NCBI GenBank assembly: GCA_009691355.1
Contig: SICW01000012.1
Coordinates: 1 to 15,930 of the forward strand
DNA: 15,930 nt
Origin: Candidatus Woesearchaeota archaeon
GTDB lineage: Archaea; Nanobdellota; Nanobdellia; SCGC-AAA011-G17; GW2011-AR17
Reading direction: 5' to 3'
Notes under the pieces: model-generated
Told to the model about the DNA's origin: nothing
The model's database searches: none
What the model saw: only the letters and a program-made list of their open reading frames with translations
Part shown: positions 5,275 through 13,300 of the stretch, one piece after another
Numbering within the stretch: the first letter of the stretch is position 1
Layout of the letters: each line of letters opens with the position of its first letter
Position numbers and translations under genes: made by a program

Positions 5275-8200
5275 ATGGTAGCAACAAGATTTTCTCCAAT
5301 GATTTTAGATTCTTATGATAAAGAAAGGTTAATACCTTATGATGATGCTCTGACTTTAGTTCGAGCTGAACCTCATCTCTCATTAGAGCGTTTGACAACT
5401 GCAGTTGCTGGTGGAGATGTCCATGCCTATGAGTTTAAAGGAACAAGATATGTAGATAGGCTAGATATAGGAAGAGTTTTTCATGATGCTCCTGAAACAA
5501 AACAAGGACTTAGCGTTAAAAGATTTTTTTCTGATGGGAAAACTAGTCCTTATGATAGTGCTGGACCTTATCAAAGGAAACAACTAGAACTCAAGAATAA
5601 AGAGGGGCAAGTTATTTTCCAAATGGATGATGCAGAATTTCCCCAAAGCTGGGATGAGAATAATGCTACAGTAGTGAGTAAACTTTATTTTTATAAACCA
5701 AATGCACCCGAACAAAAAGAAAAACTGAGAGAGAAAATAGGAAATGACCACGAATACTCTCTTAAACATCTTGTTGCACGAGTCACAAATTTCTTTGCTG
5801 ATGAAGGATGGAAATTAGGATATTTTAAAACAGAAGAAGATAGAGATAACTTCCGTGATGAACTAGCATATCTCCAAATGAATAGGATGTTTGCTTTCAA
5901 TACACCTGTCCAGATTAATGCAGGGTTATACAATGAGTATGGTGTTGAAGGAAGTTCTAAAAAAGTACATTGGAGAAATCCTGCAACAGGCCAAGTAGAG
6001 CTTATAGATAGAGAATTTGTGCGACCTCAGACACATGCATGTTTTATTAAAGGCCCAAGAGATAATCTAGATAGTATCTTAGAACACTTCCATGATGAGG
6101 GAGCTATATTTTCTAATGGCTCAGGAATTGGACAAAACATTGGTGTTCTCCGTGCTGCAGGTGAACCCCTTTCTGGGGGAGGGACATCTTCTGGGGCTTT
6201 ATCTTTCTTAAAAGAGTTTGATAGAAATGCTGGATCTATTAAATCTGGAGGAAAAAGTAGAAGAGCTGCTCGTATGACTGAGATGAGACAAGATCACCCT
6301 GATGTTATGGAATTCATTCGAGGTAAACCTGATGAAGACCATAAGGCACTAACTCTGATTCAAAATGGATGGTCCGCAGGTATGGATGGTGATGCCTATG
6401 GAACTGTGGCTTATCAAAATACCAATCTTTCTGTGCAACTGAATGACGAGTTCTTTGAACGACTTAAGGCTGGAGGAGACATTGATTTCCATAGAGTTGT
6501 TGATGGAAAAGTTGTTGGGAAAATCTCTGCAGATAGAATGCTCAAAGAAATTGCATTTGGAAGTTGGAGAATAGGAGACCCAGCTGTGCAATATGAAGGT
6601 GAAATCCAAAGAATGCATACTGCTAAGAATTCAGGAAGAATCAATTCCACGAACCCTTGCTCGGAATATGTCTTTTTGGATGATACCTCTTGTAATCTTG
6701 CTTCATTAAATCTCCTGGCATTTAGTGATACGAAGGGGAATTTTGATGTTGGAAAATTTACTCGAGCATCCCGCCTTGTTGCTATTGCTCAAGATATTGC
6801 TAATGATGCCGCAGGATATCCTATTGATGATATAGCAACTATTAGTCCAGAATTTAGGACGATAGGCCTTGGCTATGCAAACCTAGGAGCACTACTCATG
6901 CGACGAGGTGTGGCATATGATTCTCTAGAGGGAAGGGCTTTTGCTGGAGCTGTTACTGCAGTTATGACTGGAACAGCATATGAAACTTCTGCAGAAATGG
7001 CAGAAGGACTTGGAACTTTTATTCATTATGAATTGAATAAAAGACATATGGCAGAAGTCATTGATACTCACAAAGAACGTCTTAAAGAAGTGCAATGGGA
7101 ACATGTACCCACAGATTTGAAAAGCGCTGCAGAAAAATCATGGGGTAATGCTGTTCGCTTAGGAAAAAGACATGGTTATAGGAATGCACAAGCAACAGTT
7201 TTAGCACCTACTGGAACTATATCTTCCCTTATGGGATGTGATTCTACAGGAGTAGAACCTGTTATTTCTCATGTAATTTATAAAGATCTTGCTGGTGGGG
7301 GAGTACTTACCTTAGTGAATAAAGAAACAGCAAATGCTCTTGCTAATTTAGGATATACTCCTAGCCATGTAAAAGAGATTTCTGATTATATGACTGAAGA
7401 AATTGGTCCAAAAGTCCCTCGGGGAACAGTTCTTGGTGCGCCACATATGAAAGTAGAACATTACCCTATATTTGATACAGCATTTGGAAATAAAGCTGGA
7501 GAAGGGAGTATAGCATTTGAGGGACATGTTCGTATGCTTGGAGCAACGCAACCTTTTATTTCAGGAGCAATTTCTAAGACAAATAATCTCCCCGAAAGTG
7601 CTACAGTAAGGGATATTTATGAGGGATATCTTTTAGGTCATGAATTGAAATTAAAAGCAATTGCAGTCTTTAGAAATAATAGTAAGCCTGCTCTGGTTTT
7701 GAACTTTGGGGAAAGAAGTCATAAGGTGCTTGGACGTGGAGAAAAAGAGGAACTTCCGACAAGAAGGCGCGCATTTGAATGGGAGTTAAGAATTGGAGAT
7801 ACCCCCCTACATATCATGACAAGTGAATATGAAGATGGAAGACCAGGGCAAATTGTTTTCCTTTCCTATAAGGCAGGATCTACTCTTGGAGCTAATCTTC
7901 AAACTGCAGGAGTTTCAGCCTCAAAGGCATTAAAGAGAGGAGTTGATTTGGAAGATGTTCTTGAAGCTTGGGATGGACAGGAGTTTAAACCACAAGGACT
8001 TGTTCAAGGGCATCCTTGGATTAAGACTGCGGCTTCACCACTAGACCTCGCTGCAAAAATTCTTCGCTTAGAATACTTAGGGCAAACAGAAGTTGCTGAT
8101 AACCAAGAAGGATTAGAATTAGGTAAACTTCATGGAGCAGACAATGGAGCATTTAGAACATACGCTCGAAAAGATGTTGATGAATGGAACTTTGATTCTG

Positions 8201-8406
8201 TTATGAAGGACTCAGAAACAGGAGGCTTTGTTGAAGCTACGGGTTTACTTGCTGCAGTAAAGAAAAGTGGTAAGGGAAGAACACTTTCTAACTCTCGGGG
8301 ATTGTCTTGTACTGCTTGTGGAAATCCTATGGACCAAACAGCTCCAAACTGTTACACTTGTTCTAATGCAGGTTGTCGCAATAAAATTGGTGGATGTGGT
8401 ATGTAG
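5275..8406 (+). CDS. nrdJ: Adenosylcobalamin-dependent class II ribonucleotide reductase
   Basis: This 1043-aa enzyme reduces ribonucleotides to deoxyribonucleotides with a thiyl radical made from adenosylcobalamin, so it needs no oxygen and no separate radical subunit. Visible marks of the catalytic barrel are the redox cysteines C256 (HACF) and C473 (TSCNLASLNL), the loop NPCSE with thiyl Cys C462 and Glu464, the SGGGTSSGALSFLKEFD and SGGKSRRAARM stretches typical of NrdJ, and LAPTGTISSLMGC (643-655) for substrate phosphate binding. The last 32 residues hold six cysteines (about 1012, 1015, 1026, 1029, 1034, 1041), the tail that passes electrons from thioredoxin-like donors and may bind zinc. 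The first ~75 residues are an extension resembling a small helix-turn-helix fold (see findings). No ATP cone is visible in NrdJ itself. It lies 10 nt after nrdR and is probably under its control. Confidence 0.95.
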   Translation: MVATRFSPMILDSYDKERLIPYDDALTLVRAEPHLSLERLTTAVAGGDVHAYEFKGTRYVDRLDIGRVFHDAPETKQGLSVKRFFSDGKTSPYDSAGPYQRKQLELKNKEGQVIFQMDDAEFPQSWDENNATVVSKLYFYKPNAPEQKEKLREKIGNDHEYSLKHLVARVTNFFADEGWKLGYFKTEEDRDNFRDELAYLQMNRMFAFNTPVQINAGLYNEYGVEGSSKKVHWRNPATGQVELIDREFVRPQTHACFIKGPRDNLDSILEHFHDEGAIFSNGSGIGQNIGVLRAAGEPLSGGGTSSGALSFLKEFDRNAGSIKSGGKSRRAARMTEMRQDHPDVMEFIRGKPDEDHKALTLIQNGWSAGMDGDAYGTVAYQNTNLSVQLNDEFFERLKAGGDIDFHRVVDGKVVGKISADRMLKEIAFGSWRIGDPAVQYEGEIQRMHTAKNSGRINSTNPCSEYVFLDDTSCNLASLNLLAFSDTKGNFDVGKFTRASRLVAIAQDIANDAAGYPIDDIATISPEFRTIGLGYANLGALLMRRGVAYDSLEGRAFAGAVTAVMTGTAYETSAEMAEGLGTFIHYELNKRHMAEVIDTHKERLKEVQWEHVPTDLKSAAEKSWGNAVRLGKRHGYRNAQATVLAPTGTISSLMGCDSTGVEPVISHVIYKDLAGGGVLTLVNKETANALANLGYTPSHVKEISDYMTEEIGPKVPRGTVLGAPHMKVEHYPIFDTAFGNKAGEGSIAFEGHVRMLGATQPFISGAISKTNNLPESATVRDIYEGYLLGHELKLKAIAVFRNNSKPALVLNFGERSHKVLGRGEKEELPTRRRAFEWELRIGDTPLHIMTSEYEDGRPGQIVFLSYKAGSTLGANLQTAGVSASKALKRGVDLEDVLEAWDGQEFKPQGLVQGHPWIKTAASPLDLAAKILRLEYLGQTEVADNQEGLELGKLHGADNGAFRTYARKDVDEWNFDSVMKDSETGGFVEATGLLAAVKKSGKGRTLSNSRGLSCTACGNPMDQTAPNCYTCSNAGCRNKIGGCGM

Positions 8407-8422
8407 TACTATATAAACCCCC

Positions 8423-8447
8423 TTTTTTCTTTTCTTCTCTTTTTTTT
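8423..8447 (+). terminator. Pyrimidine/T-rich terminator after nrdJ
   Basis: Three T runs separated by C begin 17 nt after the nrdJ stop; the last is eight or more T. No stable hairpin precedes it, as is usual for archaeal termination. Confidence 0.55.
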
Positions 8448-8493
8448 GCCAAAACCCGTGTAAGCCCAGAATTCTGTATTTCCTACAAAAAAG

Positions 8494-8533
8494 GGGAGAA
8501 AAACGGTTGAAAAACAGGGAGAAAAACCGTTGA
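8494..8533 (+). repeat. Tandem 17-nt repeat with embedded inverted repeat before the peptidase gene
   Basis: GGGAGAAAAACGGTTGA (8494-8510) and GGGAGAAAAACCGTTGA (8517-8533) differ at one base and are offset by 23 nt, about two helical turns. That single difference makes AACGGTT (8502-8508) and AACCGTT (8525-8531) exact reverse complements. The pair ends 18 nt before the TATA box of the next gene, a place where activators or repressors bind in archaea. The rest of the 178-nt gap between genes holds the nrdJ terminator and a 10-bp palindrome CAGAATTCTG at 8467-8476. Confidence 0.55.
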
Positions 8534-8550
8534 CTTTCTCTTACAACAAT

Positions 8551-8560
8551 GCTTAAATAG
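8551..8560 (+). promoter_or_regulatory. TATA box for the peptidase gene
   Basis: GCTTAAATAG is centred 29 nt before the ATG at 8585. No Shine-Dalgarno sequence is present, so a leaderless transcript is likely. Confidence 0.5.
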
Positions 8561-8584
8561 AAGCCCTGGTACCAGAACTTTACC

Positions 8585-9040
8585 ATGACTCTCGCCTACT
8601 TTGAACAAGAAAAAGAACATACGTGCGGACCAGCTTCAGGACGCATGATTCTCGCATCCTTCGGTGTGCATAGACGAGAGCATGACATTGCAAAAGTGTT
8701 AAGAACAAAAAAAAGTGGGACGAATGATGATTCCTTTATCAAACTTGCAGAGAAATACCAATTACAATATTTATTTATGAGAAATGCTGATTTAAAAAAA
8801 TTGAAAGGGTTACAAAAAAGTGGCTACAAAATTATTGTAAGCTATTGGTATACCCCAGATAAAACAGGGCACTATGCTGTGCTGCATAAAGTTGGTTCTA
8901 AATATGTGCATTTGCTTGATCCATGGGTAGGGCCAAATCATAAGTATAGTATTTCGTATTTTAGAAAACTGTGGGATTGGTCTGTCTGTGAGAAACCCGA
9001 TACAAATAGACGATGGTTTTTTGCGGTGAAAGAAGCATAA
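8585..9040 (+). CDS. Cytosolic C39-like (papain-fold) cysteine peptidase
   Basis: This 151-aa protein matches the peptidase C39 / C39-like fold, the family that removes double-glycine leaders from exported peptides when fused to ABC transporters. The triad is visible: C14 in HTCGPASGRMIL, H96 in GHYAVLHKV, and D112 in VHLLDPW. Gln8, six residues before the Cys, is placed to form the oxyanion hole. The protein is a single domain with no signal peptide, membrane segment or ATPase, so it should act in the cytosol, alone or with a transporter encoded elsewhere. No precursor peptide with a Gly-Gly leader was seen nearby. It has its own TATA box and a paired repeat upstream. The substrate is unknown; a non-proteolytic transglutaminase-like activity cannot be excluded. 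Confidence 0.8.
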   Translation: MTLAYFEQEKEHTCGPASGRMILASFGVHRREHDIAKVLRTKKSGTNDDSFIKLAEKYQLQYLFMRNADLKKLKGLQKSGYKIIVSYWYTPDKTGHYAVLHKVGSKYVHLLDPWVGPNHKYSISYFRKLWDWSVCEKPDTNRRWFFAVKEA

Positions 9041-9043
9041 CGC

Positions 9044-9050
9044 TTATATC
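9044..9050 (+). promoter_or_regulatory. TATA box for the 81-aa protein
   Basis: TTATATC is centred 26 nt before the ATG at 9073 and only a few bases after the stop of the peptidase gene. It argues for the short, leaderless version of the downstream gene. Confidence 0.55.
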
Positions 9051-9072
9051 TCAGAATACTTTTTCTCTTTGT

Positions 9073-9318
9073 ATGGATTTAGAACAAGCTCTTCGAACTG
9101 CAGATATTCTTGCTCGTGGCTCAGCAGGGGAAGTTGCAAGACTTCTTTTTCCTAGAAGAAAAGATTGCTCCGAAAGAGAGTATCATGTTGTTGATAGTGG
9201 ACCTCGCAATCCAGATCCAAAACATCCCTCCGCTATGGGCAATTTATTGATTTGCTATCACTGTGATGCTTTCTTTGGTGCTCATGATGGATTTCCATAT
9301 AGAGTTGAGAAGATCTAG
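9073..9318 (+). CDS. Small CxxC protein of unknown function
   Basis: I do not recognise this 81-aa protein. I start it at the ATG at 9073, not at the in-frame ATG at 9013, because the earlier one overlaps the peptidase gene and a TATA box sits 26 nt before 9073. The N-terminal half is helical (DLEQALRTADILARGSAGEV), followed by a basic patch FPRRKD with Cys32. The C-terminal half has LLICYHCDAFFGAHDG, a single CxxC with a nearby His, possibly half of a metal site or a redox pair. No signal peptide is present. It converges on the DUF1003 gene with no gap between stop codons. A T-rich run right after its stop can end the transcript. Confidence 0.6.
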   Translation: MDLEQALRTADILARGSAGEVARLLFPRRKDCSEREYHVVDSGPRNPDPKHPSAMGNLLICYHCDAFFGAHDGFPYRVEKI

Positions 9319-9327
9319 TTATTTTTT
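9319..9327 (+). terminator. T-rich run after the 81-aa gene
   Basis: A short run of T follows the TAG directly and overlaps the end of the convergent DUF1003 gene. It could stop plus-strand transcription. Confidence 0.35.
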
Positions 9328-9756
9328 CCTTTCATGTTCTTGTTTATACAAATGTTTCTTTATGGTTTCTAACTCTCTAAGTACTCTTTGAATTTCTAAC
9401 TCGGCTTTTCTATTTACATGATAGTCGTACTTAAAGTTTCTTCTATCACGTTCTGTACTTCTGTTTTGAGCCATCAAAATAATTGGACCTTGCATCGCAG
9501 CAATGGTGGAAAGAACAAAATTAAGAAGAATAAAAGGATAAGGATCCCAACGACCAATAATGGCTGTAATGTTTAGACATATCCAGAAGATCATAAAAAC
9601 TATAAAAAATATTATAAAATGCCAACTTCCTACATGCCTTGCAATGATGTCTGCACAACGTTGACCAAGGGTAAGATCCCCATGTAAGAGTTCTTGTAAA
9701 CGAGTATTTGTATGAAGAATTTTATGATAGGGTCTCTTCTCACCTTCTTTTCCCAT
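9319..9756 (-). CDS. DUF1003 integral membrane protein
   Basis: This 145-aa protein matches the DUF1003 family: SWHFIIFF (44-51) leading into a first membrane helix (about 44-67) with WICLN, then WDPYPFILLNFVLSTIAAMQGPI (70-92) with the second helix to about 96, then AQNRSTERDRRNFKYDYHVNRKAELEI (96-122). The last ~25 residues form a short charged coiled coil. The family is widespread and has no proven function. I place the start at the ATG at 9756; a TTG four codons upstream (9768) is in frame but a TATA-like TTTAAATA lies 26 nt before the ATG, and no Shine-Dalgarno sequence favours the TTG. Confidence 0.9.
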   Translation of the reverse strand: MGKEGEKRPYHKILHTNTRLQELLHGDLTLGQRCADIIARHVGSWHFIIFFIVFMIFWICLNITAIIGRWDPYPFILLNFVLSTIAAMQGPIILMAQNRSTERDRRNFKYDYHVNRKAELEIQRVLRELETIKKHLYKQEHERKK

Positions 9757-9773
9757 ATATATTCTCAAGAGAG

Positions 9774-9786
9774 TATATTATTTAAA
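9774..9786 (-). promoter_or_regulatory. TATA box for the DUF1003 gene
   Basis: On the minus strand this reads TTTAAATAATATA. Its first part is centred about 26 nt before the ATG at 9756, fitting a leaderless transcript and deciding the start codon. Confidence 0.5.
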
Positions 9787-9832
9787 GGTTTTTCTTTCTG
9801 AACAATGGCCTTTCTTATAGCGTTTAAAGAAT

Positions 9833-10252
9833 TTAGAACGTAAACTGTTTGGGATCATAGGGGCCTTGCTCTGGAAGATCAGAGAATATACTTCCATAGT
9901 GTGCGAATCTATTTCTTTGTTCAAAATATCGAAGAACACTTTCTTTTCCAACTAAAATCTCCGCGATCTCTGTGCCTAAACCAAAACTCAAATCTCTTTG
10001 AAACTTGATCCTTGGCACACTATTCCCATAGACTATGGCACAAGGTTCTAATGTCAGAGCTGGCTTGAGTATAAGTCTTCTTTTTTCGTGGCCTCTACCG
10101 ATCACTCTTTCTATAACTTGTGAAGATACCTCTTGAAAGATGCCTAACACTGGAGGACTTTCTCTTGCTCTTAAGACTAAAAGAATATCACCAGGATTTA
10201 CTTCAAAAGAACGTTGTTCTAAGGTCGGTCTCTGGATGATAATACTGGGCAT
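9833..10252 (-). CDS. Hypothetical 139-aa protein
   Basis: I do not recognise this protein. The start is set at the ATG at 10252 because a TATA box is centred 26 nt upstream; the longer frame from 10330 would run across that promoter and into the smc promoter. The N-terminal half is rich in short β strands (SIIIQRP, SFEVNPGDILLVLRAR, RRLILKPAL, CAIVYG), which suggests a small β barrel. The C-terminal half (LGTEIAEILVGKESVLRYFEQRNRF) looks helical. No signal peptide, membrane segment or catalytic motif is visible. It is transcribed away from smc. Confidence 0.7.
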   Translation of the reverse strand: MPSIIIQRPTLEQRSFEVNPGDILLVLRARESPPVLGIFQEVSSQVIERVIGRGHEKRRLILKPALTLEPCAIVYGNSVPRIKFQRDLSFGLGTEIAEILVGKESVLRYFEQRNRFAHYGSIFSDLPEQGPYDPKQFTF

Positions 10253-10272
10253 AGTTTTAGATTTTTGCTTTC

Positions 10273-10283
10273 GATTATAAGTG
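10273..10283 (-). promoter_or_regulatory. TATA box for the 139-aa protein gene
   Basis: On the minus strand it reads CACTTATAATC, centred about 26 nt before the ATG at 10252. It is divergent from the smc promoter. Confidence 0.5.
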
Positions 10284-10315
10284 TTTCCGTTTCTTACTAC
10301 GAGAGAACAAAAAGG

Positions 10316-10324
10316 TTTATATAT
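10316..10324 (+). promoter_or_regulatory. TATA box for smc
   Basis: TTTATATAT would start transcription near 10346, giving a leader of about 17 nt that includes a GGTGAT ribosome binding site (10354-10359) just before the TTG start at 10363. Confidence 0.6.
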
Positions 10325-10362
10325 CGTCAAATCTTGAAAAATAAAAGTAAAAGGGTGATTGA

Positions 10363-13300
10363 TTGACTGTTATAACAAAGCTCAGTGTTAGAGGATTTAA
10401 GTCGTTTGCAAAAAAAACAGAGGTACCACTTTTAGGGGGTTTCAATTGCTTTTTAGGGCCAAATGGAAATGGCAAAAGCAATGTTGTTGATGCTATCTGT
10501 TTTGTCTTAGGAAAAAGTTCTGCAAAAGGATTACGTGCAGAGAAATCTGCAAACCTCATCTATAATGGAGGAAAGTTTGGAAAGCCTGCTTCTGAAGCAG
10601 AGGTCACTATTTACTTTGATAATTCTCAAAAAACATTTCCTATTCCAGACAAAGAAGTACGTGTGACACGAGTGGTGAAACAATCAGGAAATAGCACCTA
10701 CTATGTGAATGATAAGACTATGACCAGGCAACAAGTTCTAGATATTCTTGCTGCGGCACGTATTGACCCAGATGGGCATAATATTGTCCTTCAAGGTGAT
10801 ATCGTTCATTTTATGGAAATGAAACCGGTAGAAAGAAGGGTCATCATTGAGGATATTGCAGGCATTTCTGTCTTTGAAGAAAAGAAAGAAAAGGCTATGA
10901 ATGAACTGAATAAAACGCAAGAAAAACTCAACGAAGCAGAAATTATTCTTACTGAACGAGAAAAGACTTTGAAAGATCTCAAAAAAGATAGAGACCAAGC
11001 TTTAGAATATAAGGAATTAGAAAAGAATATTGAAAGGAATAAAGCAACACGTGTACATTTGATGCTCAAGGAAAAAAGTGAAGAACTTGAAGAAGTAGAG
11101 AAAAAGTATTCTAGTTTTGAAAAAGAAATCACTGCTATTCAAGAAGAAATTACTTCTCTAAAAAAAGAGATTCAAGAGAAACGAAGAGACATTGAAGTTA
11201 TTAATGTTGAGCTCAATGAAAAGGGAGACAAGAGACAACGAGAACTGGGAAAAGAGATTGAAGACCTCAAAACTAGGATTATCAAAGATAGCTCACGAAA
11301 AGATGTCTGTGATAATGAACTGAAAAAACTAAAAGAAAGAAAACAAAGCCTTGAAGAGAGTATGAAGGAGTACGCGAAAAAGGTTGGGGAAGCACAAAAC
11401 AAACAAGAAAAAATGACTAAAGAAAATGAAGATGTGCGAAAGAAAGAGGAAAGCCTTCTCCTAAAAGTAGATGCATACAAAAAGAAGCATGGAATCATTA
11501 ATCAAGAGGATGTTTCAAAACTGCTTGAAGAACTGGAACAAAAAATAGAAGTAAAACAACGGGAAATTCTAGATATTGAAGAAGAGAAACAAGCGGAATT
11601 ACGAAAAAAAGATCGTATTGAATACGAAATGCAAACGCTTGATGAAAGGATTACAAAAATACAGGCTCTGAAGAAAGAGGACCAAGAAAAATTTGCAAAA
11701 CTGAAAAAAAATAGAGAAGAGTTTAAGGGCATCACACAAACACTTTCTGAATCGCTTAATCAAAGCAGTGTTTATTCCTCACAGTTAAGCAATGCACGAA
11801 ACAAGCTTATGGACTCTCAAGAAGAGTTTGCAAAATTACGAACGAAGAGCATCGGTATCCGAGAAGCAAGTGCTGGAGATATGGCGATTAAGAAAATTAT
11901 TTCTCAAAATACCCCAGGGGTCTTTGGCACAGTTGCTGACTTAGGCCAAGTATCAGGGAAATATTCTTTGGCAATGGAAGTTGCTGCAGGATCACGTATG
12001 AAAAGTGTGGTTGTTGCAAGTGATGCCATTGCCGCAAAATGCATCCAATACTTGAAAGAAAATAAACTAGGTGTTGTTACGTTCCTTCCACTAAACAAAT
12101 TACAAGATAGGGCAATTAGTGCAGAAGAAAAACAAATTGCAAAAGAAAGTGGAGCGCAGGGTCTTGCTATTGATCTTGTACAATATGAGTCTAAGTTTGG
12201 ATCTGTGTTCAAATATGTTCTTGGTGGAACTATCGTTGTTGATGACATTAACGTTGCTCGAAGAGTGGGCATTGGAAGAGCAAGAATGGTTACCCTTACA
12301 GGAGACCTTGTTGAAACTTCTGGAGCGATGATTGGAGGATTTAGAAGAGAGTCCTCTGCAGGTTTAGGTTTCCAACAAAAAGAAGTGAGTTCTGGTATGG
12401 AAAGACTGGAAAAAGACATGGAAAGACTCAGTGAAACCGTACAACTCTTAGAGAAAAAGAAAATGGAAAATGATGAAGAGATCGTCTATTCCCGTGAGAG
12501 AAAAGCAGTTTTAGAAGCAGAGATCCGAGCTGCAGAAGTGTCTATTGGTGGAACTGAGGATATCAAAGAACTTGAAGGAAAAAGAAAAGAACTTGTTGGC
12601 CAGGCAAAAGAATTTGAAAGTAAACAGAAAGAGTTTGAATCACGCATTAGTTCTGTTGAAAAAGAACTAGGAAAAATTAAACAGGAAAAACAAGTCCACA
12701 TGGACACCATTGCGAAAATGGGTAGCTCTGAAGTGAATAAAGAACTAGATAGCTTTGAAATGCAGAGACAGGGCTTGAGAGAACAATTAATTAAAAATGA
12801 CTCTGAGAAAAACTCTTTACAAAATCAAATAGGCCTTTATGACTCTGAGAAAGAAAAAGTGGTGAGCATCTTAAAAAACATGGAGAAAGAGTTTGAAAGC
12901 TTCTCTAAGGAGCTCAAAAACCTGCAAGAAGAATTGCATGCAAATGATGACATTCTCACTATTAAAGAAAAACACCAGAAACAATTTTACGCAGAGTACA
13001 AAGAGATGTTCAATAAACGAGCAAAATGTGAAGAACTTATCCAAAAAAAGGATATGCTGCTTGTACGTAATGAAGAAAGAATACGATCGGTGGAAGGAAG
13101 GAGAAATGATGTTTCTATTAAGAAAGCTGTGCTCGGTGGAGAAGTCGAAGGCCTGAAAAAGGAGTTGGAACAATTTGCAGAAGTGGCTCTTCGAAGAGGG
13201 ATTGAACTACCAGAACTCCAAGCAGAAATTAAGAATTTTGAAAACATACTTCGTACAATGGGAAATGTGAATTTACGAGCACTAGAAATCTATGAGAAAG

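Noticed and set aside
8410..8417. TATATAAA right after nrdJ as a promoter of a small RNA
   Set aside because: The predicted start falls inside the T-rich terminator, and no stable structure or second terminator defines an RNA before the peptidase gene.
10253..10330. N-terminal extension of the 139-aa protein
   Set aside because: It would cross the gene's own TATA box and overlap the smc promoter; the 26-nt TATA spacing fits the ATG at 10252.
10738..13247. Many open minus-strand frames opposite smc
   Set aside because: They are Ser/Phe/Leu-rich shadows of the Lys/Glu-rich coiled coil on the plus strand.
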